From an uncultured Flavobacteriales bacterium (GTDB lineage Bacteria; Bacteroidota; Bacteroidia; Palsa-965), in NCBI GenBank assembly GCA_903873905.1, contig CAIQQJ010000035.1, forward strand, positions 1-34,657: a stretch of DNA of 34,657 nucleotides, written 5' to 3'. Under the pieces are notes generated by a model, which was not told the origin of the DNA, did not search any database, and saw only the letters and a list, made by a program, of their open reading frames with translations. Positions 5,814-13,842 of the stretch are shown in pieces. Each line of letters begins with the position of its first letter. Within the stretch, counting starts at the first letter, position 1. The position numbers and the translations under genes were made by a program.

Positions 5814-7685
5814 ATGAAGCGAATTCTTCCAATTATTTTGATGTTCATTTCCGTTTTGTCTTTAGCACAATCCACCATTCCCAATACAACTGGAAATGGG
5901 AAAGGCAAAAAAGTTCCTGCGCCTAAAGCCGCTCCTTCCAAACCAATAAAGAAAATTGAATATTGGGATGAGCAAAAGAAACATAAGAAAAGTGAAGAGT
6001 TTCTCGTTGACGGAAAATTGGAGGGGAAAGCATATTATTATTCTCAAGAGGGGAAGTTGGACCATTCTGGGGCGTATAAAAATGGTAAGCAGGATAGCAT
6101 TTGGACTTTTTATTTTGCAGAGGGAAATAAGAAAGGTGAAGAAAGATATTTTGAAGGAAAAAAAAGTGGACCAGCCTCCTATTGGTATAAAAACGGGAAA
6201 CTCTATTTGACGTGCAAATTTGTTGAAGATCTTCCGGATAGTACTTGGACTTCCTATTTCGAAAACGGAAAAATCAACAGCGTTGAACAATATCAGATTC
6301 AATTCAAGAATTACAAATGGTCGTCGAAAAAGAATGGACATTGTCAATATTGGCAAGAAAATGGGAAACAAATTGCCGATGAATATTTTGTGAATGATAC
6401 ATTGAATGGGAAATATATTACGTGGTATTCAAATGGGAATAAAAAAGAGGAAGGTGAATATTCAGATGGAAAAAAATCTGCAAGATGGAAGGATTATTAT
6501 GAAAATGGAAAGCCTCTTGATGAAATGGAATACAAGAATGGAATTGAATACATGTGGGAGTTGTGGGCGGAGGATGGAAAGCAGGTAATCAAGAATGGTT
6601 ATGGTAAAATGATTCTCACTTATGAAAGTGGAAAAGAACGTGGCGAAGGAATTTATCGCGATGGTTTGAAAGACAGCACTTGGACTTTTTATGCACCTTC
6701 TGGAAAAACTGATTTCAAAGATGATTTTAAGAATGGGAAAAAGAATGGACAGTCAATTCATTGGTATGAAGACGGAAAAAAATCAATTGAAGGACAATAT
6801 TTAAATGATCAGAAAACAGGTTTGTGGACTTGGTACAAAGCAGATGGCAACATTGACATGAAAGGTGAGTTTCTCAATGATAAAAGAAATGGTCATTGGC
6901 AATATTGGTTTGCAGATAGCAAGCAAAAACAAATGGACGGTTGGTACAAGGATGATAAAGAAGACAGCACCTGGATTTTCTGGTATCCGAATGCACAATT
7001 ATATAAAACGGGGCCGTTCAAAAATGGAATGAAAAATGGTTCATGGACTTTCTATTTTGAAAACGGACAAAAATTGCAAGAAGGAATTTACATTGACAAT
7101 AAGGAAAATGGCGCGTGGTCTTCTTGGTATGACAATGGACAATTAAAAGATGAAGGAAGTTTCAAATTGGGATTGATGGTTGCAGATTGGAAAGGATATT
7201 ATGATAATGGCAAGCCAAATTATGCTGGAAAATATGCAAATGGTGTGAAGGATGGCGCGTGGCAATTTTGGTGGAAAAATGGAAAGGTTCATCAGCAGGG
7301 AAAATTCAAAATGGGCTTGAAGGAAGGAAAATGGATTTCCTATTATGAAACCGGTTATGTTGATGAAGCAGGGAGTTATCATCTGGACAAGGCAGATGGA
7401 AAGTGGTTGTATTATTATGAAACCGGCGCATTGAAAACGGAGACGAATTATCAGTTGGGAAAACTTTCCGGAAAGACTGTAAATTATTATGAGAGCACCA
7501 AGAAACAAAGTGTGACCTACAACAAAATTTATAAGGAGAAAGAATACTTATTGACCAAAGCAAATGGCAAGAAGGTTTACAAGATTCGATATGTAAGTAA
7601 ACCAAATGGCACTTGGACTTATTATGATCTGAACGGAAGTGTGCTTTCAGAAATAAAATACAAGAATGGAGCAAAGGTCCAGTAG
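5814..7685 (+). CDS. Secreted protein made of about 22 MORN-type (YwqK-like) repeats
   Basis: This is a 623-residue protein with a signal peptide (MKRILPIILMFISVLSLAQS) followed almost entirely by about 22 repeats of 23-24 residues. The repeat pattern is roughly W-x-x-Y-Y-x-x-G-K-x-x-x-x-G-x-Y-K-x-G-x-K-x-G, for example SWTFYFENGQKLQEG and KWISYYETGYVDEAG. These are MORN_2-type repeats that stack into an elongated beta sheet. Databases often label such proteins as YwqK-family antitoxins, but nothing here supports a toxin-antitoxin role: there is no partner gene, and this protein is exported. There is no T9SS sorting domain and no lipobox, so it is probably periplasmic or loosely attached. The repeats are AAAATGG-rich at DNA level but clearly diverged. 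Confidence 0.88.
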   Translation: MKRILPIILMFISVLSLAQSTIPNTTGNGKGKKVPAPKAAPSKPIKKIEYWDEQKKHKKSEEFLVDGKLEGKAYYYSQEGKLDHSGAYKNGKQDSIWTFYFAEGNKKGEERYFEGKKSGPASYWYKNGKLYLTCKFVEDLPDSTWTSYFENGKINSVEQYQIQFKNYKWSSKKNGHCQYWQENGKQIADEYFVNDTLNGKYITWYSNGNKKEEGEYSDGKKSARWKDYYENGKPLDEMEYKNGIEYMWELWAEDGKQVIKNGYGKMILTYESGKERGEGIYRDGLKDSTWTFYAPSGKTDFKDDFKNGKKNGQSIHWYEDGKKSIEGQYLNDQKTGLWTWYKADGNIDMKGEFLNDKRNGHWQYWFADSKQKQMDGWYKDDKEDSTWIFWYPNAQLYKTGPFKNGMKNGSWTFYFENGQKLQEGIYIDNKENGAWSSWYDNGQLKDEGSFKLGLMVADWKGYYDNGKPNYAGKYANGVKDGAWQFWWKNGKVHQQGKFKMGLKEGKWISYYETGYVDEAGSYHLDKADGKWLYYYETGALKTETNYQLGKLSGKTVNYYESTKKQSVTYNKIYKEKEYLLTKANGKKVYKIRYVSKPNGTWTYYDLNGSVLSEIKYKNGAKVQ

Positions 7686-7700
7686 AACTTACTGCATTAG

Positions 7701-7736
7701 AAATCCCATCTCGATTTATTCGGGATGGGATTTTTT
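7701..7736 (+). terminator. Intrinsic terminator after the MORN-repeat gene
   Basis: AAATCCCATCTCG (7701-7713) pairs with CGGGATGGGATTT (7721-7733) across a seven-base loop, with one G-T pair and a T-run to 7736. The convergent small membrane-protein gene ends 22 bases further on. Confidence 0.9.
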
Positions 7737-7758
7737 CATTTAAAAATGCACCTTTCTC

Positions 7759-8082
7759 TTAAGAAGTTTTCTTTTTTAATTTTCTGAAGTGGGGGTCATG
7801 CGGGTGGTCAAAATGTTTTTGCGGCCTTTGCGAACCGTCATGATTTGCAGAAACTTTTGAAGACCCTTTGCTTTGTGCCGCACCAATAAACCATGCAAGC
7901 AGGATAACACCGACAATCATACCAACATAACCGAGTATTTCAAGCAAAGAAATCCCATCGCTTGACTTGGCTGGTGTTTGTTGTGCCATAGCCTGTTGTC
8001 CTTGCAAAAGGAGAAAAAGAAGTGCGGTTGGTTTGATGATTTGAACCCCACGCATGCGCATTAAAGTCGTTTTTGTCATCAT
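7759..8082 (-). CDS. Small membrane protein with His-rich cytoplasmic-type tail, function unknown
   Basis: I do not recognise this 107-residue protein. It begins with a signal-peptide-like stretch ending QGQQAMAQ. One strong membrane helix follows (about residues 46-68, LLEILGYVGMIVGVILLAWFIGAA). The tail is polar and rich in His, Lys and Asp (NHDGSQRPQKHFDHPHDPHFRKLKKK). The reading could start at 8082 or at the adjacent ATG at 8079. Two more in-frame methionines follow at residues 8 and 10, and the latter gives a more typical signal peptide. It is divergent from rimP, and the 223-base gap between them carries the rimP promoter. The composition looks natural for a real gene, but homology is untested. 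Confidence 0.65.
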   Translation of the reverse strand: MMTKTTLMRMRGVQIIKPTALLFLLLQGQQAMAQQTPAKSSDGISLLEILGYVGMIVGVILLAWFIGAAQSKGSSKVSANHDGSQRPQKHFDHPHDPHFRKLKKKTS

Positions 8083-8216
8083 AATAATGATTTTTCGAAT
8101 TTATTGCCTTTTGACCGAACAAATGGGGTTAATATAAAGTGCTTTTGCCTAGTACAAAACGGCAGTCTACCAATTCTTTTTACGATGATTTGAAAAAAAG
8201 GTTGTTTCAGTTCTGC

Positions 8217-8247
8217 TTGTTTTTTTGCTTTCTTAGTCTTATATTTG
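8217..8247 (+). promoter_or_regulatory. Promoter of the rimP-nusA-infB operon
   Basis: TTG at 8217-8219 is followed, after exactly 20 bases, by TATATTTG at 8240-8247, a full match to the Bacteroidetes -33/-7 promoter. Transcription should begin near 8253-8255, giving a leader of about 50 bases before rimP. The dxs promoter has the identical spacing and the identical -7 box. Confidence 0.8.
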
Positions 8248-8274
8248 CCTCCTGTTATAAAAGAAGGATCAGAT

Positions 8275-8302
8275 CAGGGGACGCTTAGTCCCCTGTTTTT
8301 TT
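8275..8302 (+). terminator. Terminator-like hairpin in the rimP leader (candidate attenuator)
   Basis: CAGGGGAC (8275-8282) pairs perfectly with GTCCCCTG (8288-8295) around a GCTTA loop, and seven T residues follow at 8296-8302. The rimP ATG starts only three bases later. The structure is therefore a complete intrinsic terminator lying between the operon promoter and its first codon, suggesting that a share of transcripts stops here. Confidence 0.8.
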
Positions 8303-8305
8303 GTC

Positions 8306-8770
8306 ATGATTAGCACGGCACTCATACGCGAAATCGCTGAAAATAAGCTACGAGAAAACGAAAGTTTCCTGGTAGATGTCATAATTAGCCCCACGAATAA
8401 AATTCGGGTTACGATTGATAATTTTCAAGGCGTATCCATTCAGGAATGTGTTAGTGTGAGTAGGTTTATTGAAAACCAACTTGATCGTGAAGCTGAAGAT
8501 TTTGAACTTGAAGTAAGTTCACCGGGTCTCGATCAACCTTTTAAGGTGCTTCAACAGTATCAAAAATATCTCGGACGAGAGGTGGAGATAAAGTTTTTTG
8601 AAGGAAAAAAAACAGAAGGTAAATTAGTTGCAGTAAATGAAAAGGAAATAGAATTAGAACAATCTTCAAAAGAAAAAATCGAAGGGAAAAAGGGAAAACA
8701 ATTGGTGACAAAACGGTTGAACCTTCCTTTTGAAAAAATAAAAGAAACAAAAATCATTATCAAATTCTGA
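8306..8770 (+). CDS. rimP: Ribosome maturation factor RimP
   Basis: RimP binds the 30S subunit and is needed for its late assembly. The protein has 154 residues, the normal length. The N-terminal alpha/beta domain contains the conserved run EDFELEVSSPGLDQPF (about residues 64-79). The C-terminal SH3-like barrel follows (GREVEIKFFEGKKTEGKLVAVNEKEIEL). It is the first gene of the conserved rimP-nusA-infB operon, 42 bases before nusA. The start at 8306 gives the standard N-terminus. No Shine-Dalgarno sequence is possible because the T-tract of the leader hairpin abuts the ATG, which fits the usual weak use of such sites in this phylum. Confidence 0.95.
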   Translation: MISTALIREIAENKLRENESFLVDVIISPTNKIRVTIDNFQGVSIQECVSVSRFIENQLDREAEDFELEVSSPGLDQPFKVLQQYQKYLGREVEIKFFEGKKTEGKLVAVNEKEIELEQSSKEKIEGKKGKQLVTKRLNLPFEKIKETKIIIKF

Positions 8771-8812
8771 TTTCAATTTTAAGATAGAAAAACGACTTAC
8801 AACTCGATAAAA

Positions 8813-10063
8813 ATGGAAAATATAAACCTCATCGAATCCTTTTCGGAATTCAAAGAGACAAAAAACATCGACCGTGCAATGCTTATGAGCATTTTGGAAG
8901 ACGTTTTCCGCAGCATGATCCGTAAAAAATACGGCAGCGATGAAAATTTCGATTTCATTGTTAACCCTGAACGTGGTGACTTGGAAATCTGGCGTAACCG
9001 GGAAATTGTTGACGATGAATTCGCTGATGATAGTTTTGATTACGATGAAAACAAACATATCAGTCTTGCAAATGCAAAGAAAATCGAACCCGATTTTGAA
9101 ATAGGCGAGCAGGTAACTGATCGTATTTTGCTTGATGATTTCGGTCGTCGTGCTGTTCTTGCTATTCGTCAGAATCTAGTGTCTCGTGTTCTTGATCTTG
9201 AAAAAGATGCGCTGTATCGCAAATACAAAGAGCGTGTTGGCGATGTGATCACTGGTGAAGTTTACCAGGTATGGAAAAAAGAAACACTTGTTCTCGATGA
9301 TGAGGGAAATGAATTGATCCTTCCTAAAGTAGAACAGATTCCTGGAGATTTTTTCAAAAAAGGAGATGCGGTTCGTGCTGTTGTTTTGAAAGTGGACATG
9401 CGCAACAATTCTCCCGTAATTATTTTGTCTCGTACAGCTCCTTCCTTCCTCGAGAAATTATTCGAAATGGAAGTGCCTGAAATTTATGATGGACTTATAA
9501 CGGTTAAGAAAATTGTTCGTGAACCAGGTGAACGTGCAAAAGTTGCAGTTGAATCTTATGATGATCGTATTGATCCCGTTGGAGCTTGTGTAGGAATGAA
9601 AGGATCTCGTATCCATGGTATCGTTCGTGAGTTGCGAAATGAAAATATCGACGTAATTAATTACACAGCAAATTCACAACTGCTTATTTCACGCGCACTC
9701 AGTCCAGCGAAAATCACTTCTGTAAAACTGGATGAAGAAAACAAACGTGCTGAAGTTTATTTGAAACCAGATCAGGTTTCTCTGGCAATTGGAAAAGGTG
9801 GACACAACATTCGTTTGGCTGGTCGTTTGACAGGTTATGAAATTGATGTCTATCGTGATACCGATGAAGATGTGGAGGATGTTACACTCGATGAATTCTC
9901 GGATGAAATTGAACAATGGATCATTGACGAATTCAAATCTGTTGGTTGTGATACTGCGAAAGCTGTACTTGAACTGAGCGATGAAGAACTTGTTAAGCGT
10001 ACCGACCTTGAAGAAGAAACAGTAAAAGAGGTAAAACGTATCCTTCGCACTGAATTTGAATAA
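8813..10063 (+). CDS. nusA: Transcription termination/antitermination protein NusA
   Basis: NusA binds RNA polymerase and the nascent transcript and governs pausing, intrinsic termination and antitermination. The 416-residue protein has the usual order. The N-terminal polymerase-binding domain covers about 1-130. The S1 domain covers about 140-205 (GDVITGEVYQVWKKETLVL). KH1 has GMKGSRI, and KH2 has GKGGHNIRLAGRLTG. A short acidic helix-hairpin-helix-like tail follows (SDEELVKRTDLEEETVKEVKRIL). It is shorter than the 495-residue E. coli protein, which carries two acidic repeats, and close to what I expect for Bacteroidetes. It sits between rimP and infB and may act on the leader hairpin of its own operon. 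Confidence 0.96.
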   Translation: MENINLIESFSEFKETKNIDRAMLMSILEDVFRSMIRKKYGSDENFDFIVNPERGDLEIWRNREIVDDEFADDSFDYDENKHISLANAKKIEPDFEIGEQVTDRILLDDFGRRAVLAIRQNLVSRVLDLEKDALYRKYKERVGDVITGEVYQVWKKETLVLDDEGNELILPKVEQIPGDFFKKGDAVRAVVLKVDMRNNSPVIILSRTAPSFLEKLFEMEVPEIYDGLITVKKIVREPGERAKVAVESYDDRIDPVGACVGMKGSRIHGIVRELRNENIDVINYTANSQLLISRALSPAKITSVKLDEENKRAEVYLKPDQVSLAIGKGGHNIRLAGRLTGYEIDVYRDTDEDVEDVTLDEFSDEIEQWIIDEFKSVGCDTAKAVLELSDEELVKRTDLEEETVKEVKRILRTEFE

Positions 10064-10070
10064 CGAAAAT

Positions 10071-10107
10071 AATGCGGAATACATAATTCGTATTCCGCAT
10101 TGTTTTT
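10071..10107 (+). terminator. Terminator-like hairpin between nusA and infB
   Basis: AATGCGGAATAC (10071-10082) pairs perfectly over twelve bases with GTATTCCGCATT (10090-10101). The loop is seven bases. A GTTTTT run follows at 10102-10107. It starts seven bases after the nusA stop codon. It may be a partial terminator that sets the infB level or a barrier against 3' decay of the rimP-nusA part. Confidence 0.7.
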
Positions 10108-10130
10108 GCGAACTTTGTAAAAGCTTAGCC

Positions 10131-10137
10131 GGGGAGG
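10131..10137 (+). promoter_or_regulatory. Strong Shine-Dalgarno sequence of infB
   Basis: GGGGAGG ends ten bases before the infB ATG at 10148 and supports that start. Most other genes in this window show no comparable sequence, so this site stands out. Confidence 0.6.
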
Positions 10138-10147
10138 CAAGCAGTAT

Positions 10148-13015
10148 ATGGCAGAATCAGAAAATAAAATCCGGATCAGTAAAGTCAAGGGAGAATTTAA
10201 TGTCTCGCTTGCACGTCTTTGGGATTATCTCGAGGAAAAAGGACAAAAGACCGACCGGAATCCTAATGGAAAAATATCGGAGGAGCAATACAGTCTCCTT
10301 CTGAAAGAATTTGCGCAAGACCGTGAGGAGAAGAAAGAATCAAAGCTTGTAGGCCTTTCAACCAGAACAAAAAAAGAGACGGTAGAAATGCCGGAAGAGG
10401 TAAGTACAAAAGCGCAGCAAAGAGCAATTGAGCGTGATCAGGAGGAGGTCCTCATTAAGGACATGAATTCGACCACCTCAAAAACAGCACCGACTCCTGA
10501 GAAGGAAAAACCAAAGAAAGTCGTTGAGAAACAGGAAGAGGAAGTTGTCAGAGTAAAAGCAGAGTCCAAAGTAAATCTGAAAGTCATTTCGAAAATTGAT
10601 CTTGAGCCAGCAAAAACGAAAGCGAAGAAAAAGAAAGTTGAAGAGCCTGCTCCAGAACCAGAACCTGAGAAAAAAGTATCTGTACCTGTAGTTGAAGTTC
10701 CAGTGTCTGTGCCTGTGCCTGTGCCTGTGGTCGAAGTCCCAGTACCTGTGGTCGAAGTTCCAGCACCTGTGGTTGAAGTTCCAGCACCTGTCATTGAAGT
10801 ACCAGTTCCGGAAGTAATTCCTGATAAACCAGAAGAAGTACTTTATCGTCGCAGTGTCGAGAAATTGGAAGGTCCGAAAATCATGGGCAAGATTGAATTG
10901 CCTGTTAAGGAAGACAAGAAAAAACCTGTTGCATCTTCATCTGCTGAATTCGAAGCAGCTAAGAAAAGAAAACGCCGCCGCATCCGTAAAGAAGGCGGAC
11001 CGGTAAATAACGCACCTGGTGCACAAGCGCCTGGGAACCGTGGTCCAGGTACTGGAGGTCACATTGCAGGCAACAGAAAACTTGTTGCCACTCCACGTGC
11101 GCCGAAAGCTGAACTAACAGAAGAAGAAGTTCAGAAACAAATCAAGGAAACACTCGCACGATTAAGCGGTGCAGGAAAATCAAAAGCCTCCAAATACCGT
11201 CGTGATAAACGTGAACAAGTTTCTCAGCGAATTGAAAAAGAAGCTGCTGATAAGGAAATTGAAAAAGGAATTCTTAAGGTAACTGAATTCGTTACTGCGA
11301 ATCAGCTTGCAACAATGATGAATGTACCTGTTACGCAGATTATTTCTACCTGCATGACAATCGGTCTTTTTGTTTCTATCAACCAACGTTTGGATGCTGA
11401 AACAATTGCCATTCTCGCTGAAGAATTCGGATTTAAAGTTGAATTTGTAAGTGTTGAAGTTCAAGAATCCATTGTTGAGGAAGAAGATAAACCGGAAGAT
11501 CTTTTGGATCGCTCACCAATTGTTACGGTGATGGGTCACGTCGATCATGGAAAAACATCCTTGCTGGATTATGTACGTAAAGCAAATGTAATTGCTGGTG
11601 AAGCCGGTGGAATTACCCAGCATATTGGTGCATACAATGTTCAACTTGAAAACGGAAAACACATTACATTCCTTGACACTCCGGGTCACGAAGCGTTTAC
11701 CGCTATGCGTGCACGTGGTGCGCAGGTAACAGATATTGCAATTATTGTTGTTGCAGCTGACGATAGTGTCATGCCACAAACTGTAGAGGCGATTAACCAC
11801 GCACAAGCTGCTGGTGTACCACTAGTATTCGCGATAAATAAAATTGATAAGCCAGGTGCAAATCCTGATAAAATACGTGAAGCACTTTCTGCGATGAATA
11901 TTCTTGTCGAAGAATGGGGCGGTAAATTCCAATGCCAAGAAATTTCTGCAAAGAAAGGGCAGGGTATTGAAGACCTTCTTGAAAAAGTTTTGTTGGAAGC
12001 TGAAATGTTACAATTGAAAGCGAATCCGAATAAGCGTGCAACGGGAACAATCATTGAATCTACACTTGATAAAGGACGTGGATTTACTGCAACTGTTCTT
12101 GTAGAAAACGGAACGATGCGTGTTGGCGATGTTGTACTTGCTGGTTGTTATTCTGGTCGTGTAAAAGCGATGCATAACGAACGTGGCGGTGATGTTGAAG
12201 AAGCTGGTCCTTCCTATCCGGTTCAAATTCTTGGATTGAGTGGAGCGCCACAAGCGGGTGATAAATTTAATATCATGGCAGATGAGCGTGAAGCGCGTGA
12301 TATCGCAACACGTCGTTTACAATTGCAACGTGAACAATCTATTCGTACTACAAAACACATTACGCTTGATGAAATTGGTCGTCGTCTTGCTATTGGTGAT
12401 TTCCAAGAATTGAATGTCATTATCAAAGGTGACGTAGATGGATCCATTGAAGCGCTTGCCGATTCATTATTGAAACTTTCAACTGAGAAAATTCAGATTC
12501 GCATCATTCATAAATCTGTTGGTGCCATTTCTGAATCTGATATTCTTCTTGCTTCTGCTTCAAACGCGATCATCATTGGATTCCAAGTTCGTCCTTCTGC
12601 GAGTGCGAAAAAATTGGCAGAGACCGAACAAATTGATATCCGACTTTATTCCATCATTTACAAAGCGATTGATGAAATCAAGGCTGCTATGGAAGGAATG
12701 TTGGCGCCAGAATTTGAAGAAAAAATTACTTGCAACGTTGAAGTTCGTGAAGTGTTCAAGATTACCAAAGTCGGAACTGTTGCAGGTGCTTATGTACTTG
12801 ATGGAAAAATCAATCGTCATACAAAAATCCGAATCATTAGAAATGGAATTGTATTGCATGATGGAAACCTCGGTTCACTCAAACGTTTCAAGGATGATGT
12901 AAAAGAAGTTACTTCTGGTTACGAGTGCGGATTGAACATTGACAAATTTGATAACATCGAAACTGGAGATATTATTGAAGGATATGAAATGGTGGAGATA
13001 AAGGCGAAACTATAG
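10148..13015 (+). CDS. infB: Translation initiation factor IF-2
   Basis: IF-2 is the GTPase that brings initiator tRNA to the ribosome and promotes subunit joining. The protein has 955 residues. The N-terminal IF2 subdomain ([20 protein letters not shown]) is followed by a charged linker. That linker contains a Val/Pro/Glu repeat tract (about residues 177-224, built from VEVPAPV and VEVPVPV units) and a basic stretch ([10 protein letters not shown]). The IF2_N helix is near 378-440. The G domain starts about residue 457 with G1 GHVDHGKT, then DTPGHEAF (G3) and NKIDKPGAN (G4). Beta-barrel domains II-IV follow, including the [13 protein letters not shown] segment. It ends the rimP-nusA-infB operon and is followed by a strong terminator. 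Confidence 0.97.
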   Translation: MAESENKIRISKVKGEFNVSLARLWDYLEEKGQKTDRNPNGKISEEQYSLLLKEFAQDREEKKESKLVGLSTRTKKETVEMPEEVSTKAQQRAIERDQEEVLIKDMNSTTSKTAPTPEKEKPKKVVEKQEEEVVRVKAESKVNLKVISKIDLEPAKTKAKKKKVEEPAPEPEPEKKVSVPVVEVPVSVPVPVPVVEVPVPVVEVPAPVVEVPAPVIEVPVPEVIPDKPEEVLYRRSVEKLEGPKIMGKIELPVKEDKKKPVASSSAEFEAAKKRKRRRIRKEGGPVNNAPGAQAPGNRGPGTGGHIAGNRKLVATPRAPKAELTEEEVQKQIKETLARLSGAGKSKASKYRRDKREQVSQRIEKEAADKEIEKGILKVTEFVTANQLATMMNVPVTQIISTCMTIGLFVSINQRLDAETIAILAEEFGFKVEFVSVEVQESIVEEEDKPEDLLDRSPIVTVMGHVDHGKTSLLDYVRKANVIAGEAGGITQHIGAYNVQLENGKHITFLDTPGHEAFTAMRARGAQVTDIAIIVVAADDSVMPQTVEAINHAQAAGVPLVFAINKIDKPGANPDKIREALSAMNILVEEWGGKFQCQEISAKKGQGIEDLLEKVLLEAEMLQLKANPNKRATGTIIESTLDKGRGFTATVLVENGTMRVGDVVLAGCYSGRVKAMHNERGGDVEEAGPSYPVQILGLSGAPQAGDKFNIMADEREARDIATRRLQLQREQSIRTTKHITLDEIGRRLAIGDFQELNVIIKGDVDGSIEALADSLLKLSTEKIQIRIIHKSVGAISESDILLASASNAIIIGFQVRPSASAKKLAETEQIDIRLYSIIYKAIDEIKAAMEGMLAPEFEEKITCNVEVREVFKITKVGTVAGAYVLDGKINRHTKIRIIRNGIVLHDGNLGSLKRFKDDVKEVTSGYECGLNIDKFDNIETGDIIEGYEMVEIKAKL

Positions 13016-13016
13016 T

Positions 13017-13037
13017 CAGACTTCGATACATTTTTGT
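13017..13037. repeat. Copy 1 of a 21-base repeat
   Basis: The 21 bases, beginning CAGACTTCGATAC and ending TTTTTGT, recur exactly at 18949-18969, and 18 of them recur inverted at 19017-19034. This copy starts two bases after the infB stop codon. Nearby TTTTTGTCAG (13031-13040) and CTGACAAAAA (13090-13099) form a further inverted pair around the intergenic sequence, so the gap resembles a decayed repeat element. Confidence 0.75.
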
Positions 13038-13116
13038 CAGAGAACTTTTTATTTCAAAAGAAATATTTCGGTTGACAAAAACACTCAGCCTGACAAAAAA
13101 TAACAGATTGCAAATG

Positions 13117-13146
13117 AAGGACTACAGAAATGTGGTCCTTTTTTTT
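13117..13146 (+). terminator. Intrinsic terminator of the rimP-nusA-infB operon
   Basis: AAGGACTACA (13117-13126) pairs with TGTGGTCCTT (13131-13140) around a GAAA tetraloop, with one G-T pair and a T-run to 13146. It lies about 100 bases after infB and 11 bases before the end of the convergent outer-membrane-protein gene. Confidence 0.92.
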
Positions 13147-13156
13147 AATAGTTGAT

Positions 13157-13726
13157 TTATTTTTTTGAAGGCCCATCAAAAATTCTTGGTTCGAAATTAT
13201 AGCGAAAGGAAGTATACAACATGTTCACCGTTGAAATATCCAAACCAAAACAAGCCTCGCCGGGGAAATACAAACGGTAACCAATGAATGCACCATTGGC
13301 AAGTGGCGCATAACTCAAATCAATATCAATACTTCGGTTTCTGGATTTGAATTTGTTCATTTTATTTTTTCCCCAAGGCAAAATAGTTCTGCTCATGCCC
13401 GCCTTGAACATAAAACGCGAATCGGAAAATGCAATTGCTCCGAAGGATTTTGTGTGATACCAAGTCTCCTTATAAATCTCACCTTTGGAATGAAAATAAT
13501 TCAAGCCTGCATAAATTCCAGTTGCAGTTTTTCCAAGACCCGAATCAAAAACAAATGGTGTATAATTAATTTCCAACCCAAGAGAAATTCCAGCATCGAA
13601 AATATATCCGACATTTATTCCTGGAGTTATTGCTGATGGGAAAAAGTTTTGCGCAGAACTGTTTTTTGCTAAAAAAAAGATCGTAAATAAAAATGCAAAA
13701 CAGTGGATGAGAAATTTGCGTTTCAT
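13157..13726 (-). CDS. Probable small outer-membrane beta-barrel protein, function unknown
   Basis: This is a 189-residue protein with a clear signal peptide (MKRKFLIHCFAFLFTIFFLAKNSSAQ). The mature part alternates polar and aromatic residues in short strands separated by glycine turns (PGINVGYIFDAGISLGLEINYTPF, TATGIYAGLNYFHSKG, LANGAFIGYRLYFPGEACFGLDIS). It includes a late aromatic strand, TSFRYNFEPRIF. That pattern suits a small outer-membrane barrel of eight or so strands. I do not recognise a specific family. It lies 116 bases downstream of dxs on the same strand and could be co-transcribed with it, although no functional link is visible. Confidence 0.7.
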   Translation of the reverse strand: MKRKFLIHCFAFLFTIFFLAKNSSAQNFFPSAITPGINVGYIFDAGISLGLEINYTPFVFDSGLGKTATGIYAGLNYFHSKGEIYKETWYHTKSFGAIAFSDSRFMFKAGMSRTILPWGKNKMNKFKSRNRSIDIDLSYAPLANGAFIGYRLYFPGEACFGLDISTVNMLYTSFRYNFEPRIFDGPSKK

Positions 13727-13842
13727 AAAATAACGAATGGGTTATGCTTTATGAAAGTTAGGAAATAAAAATTAACAGTAAGAATGTAAATCGAATTTAC
13801 ATGAGGTGCTGCTGAGGTTTATTTTAGAAAAACCTTACAAAA

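Noticed and set aside
5814-7685. Toxin-antitoxin system (YwqK antitoxin label)
   Set aside because: The protein is exported and no toxin-like gene is adjacent; the label rests on the repeat type only.
8217-8305. Riboswitch upstream of rimP
   Set aside because: The leader of about 50 bases is too short for a ligand-binding domain; a simple terminator hairpin explains it.
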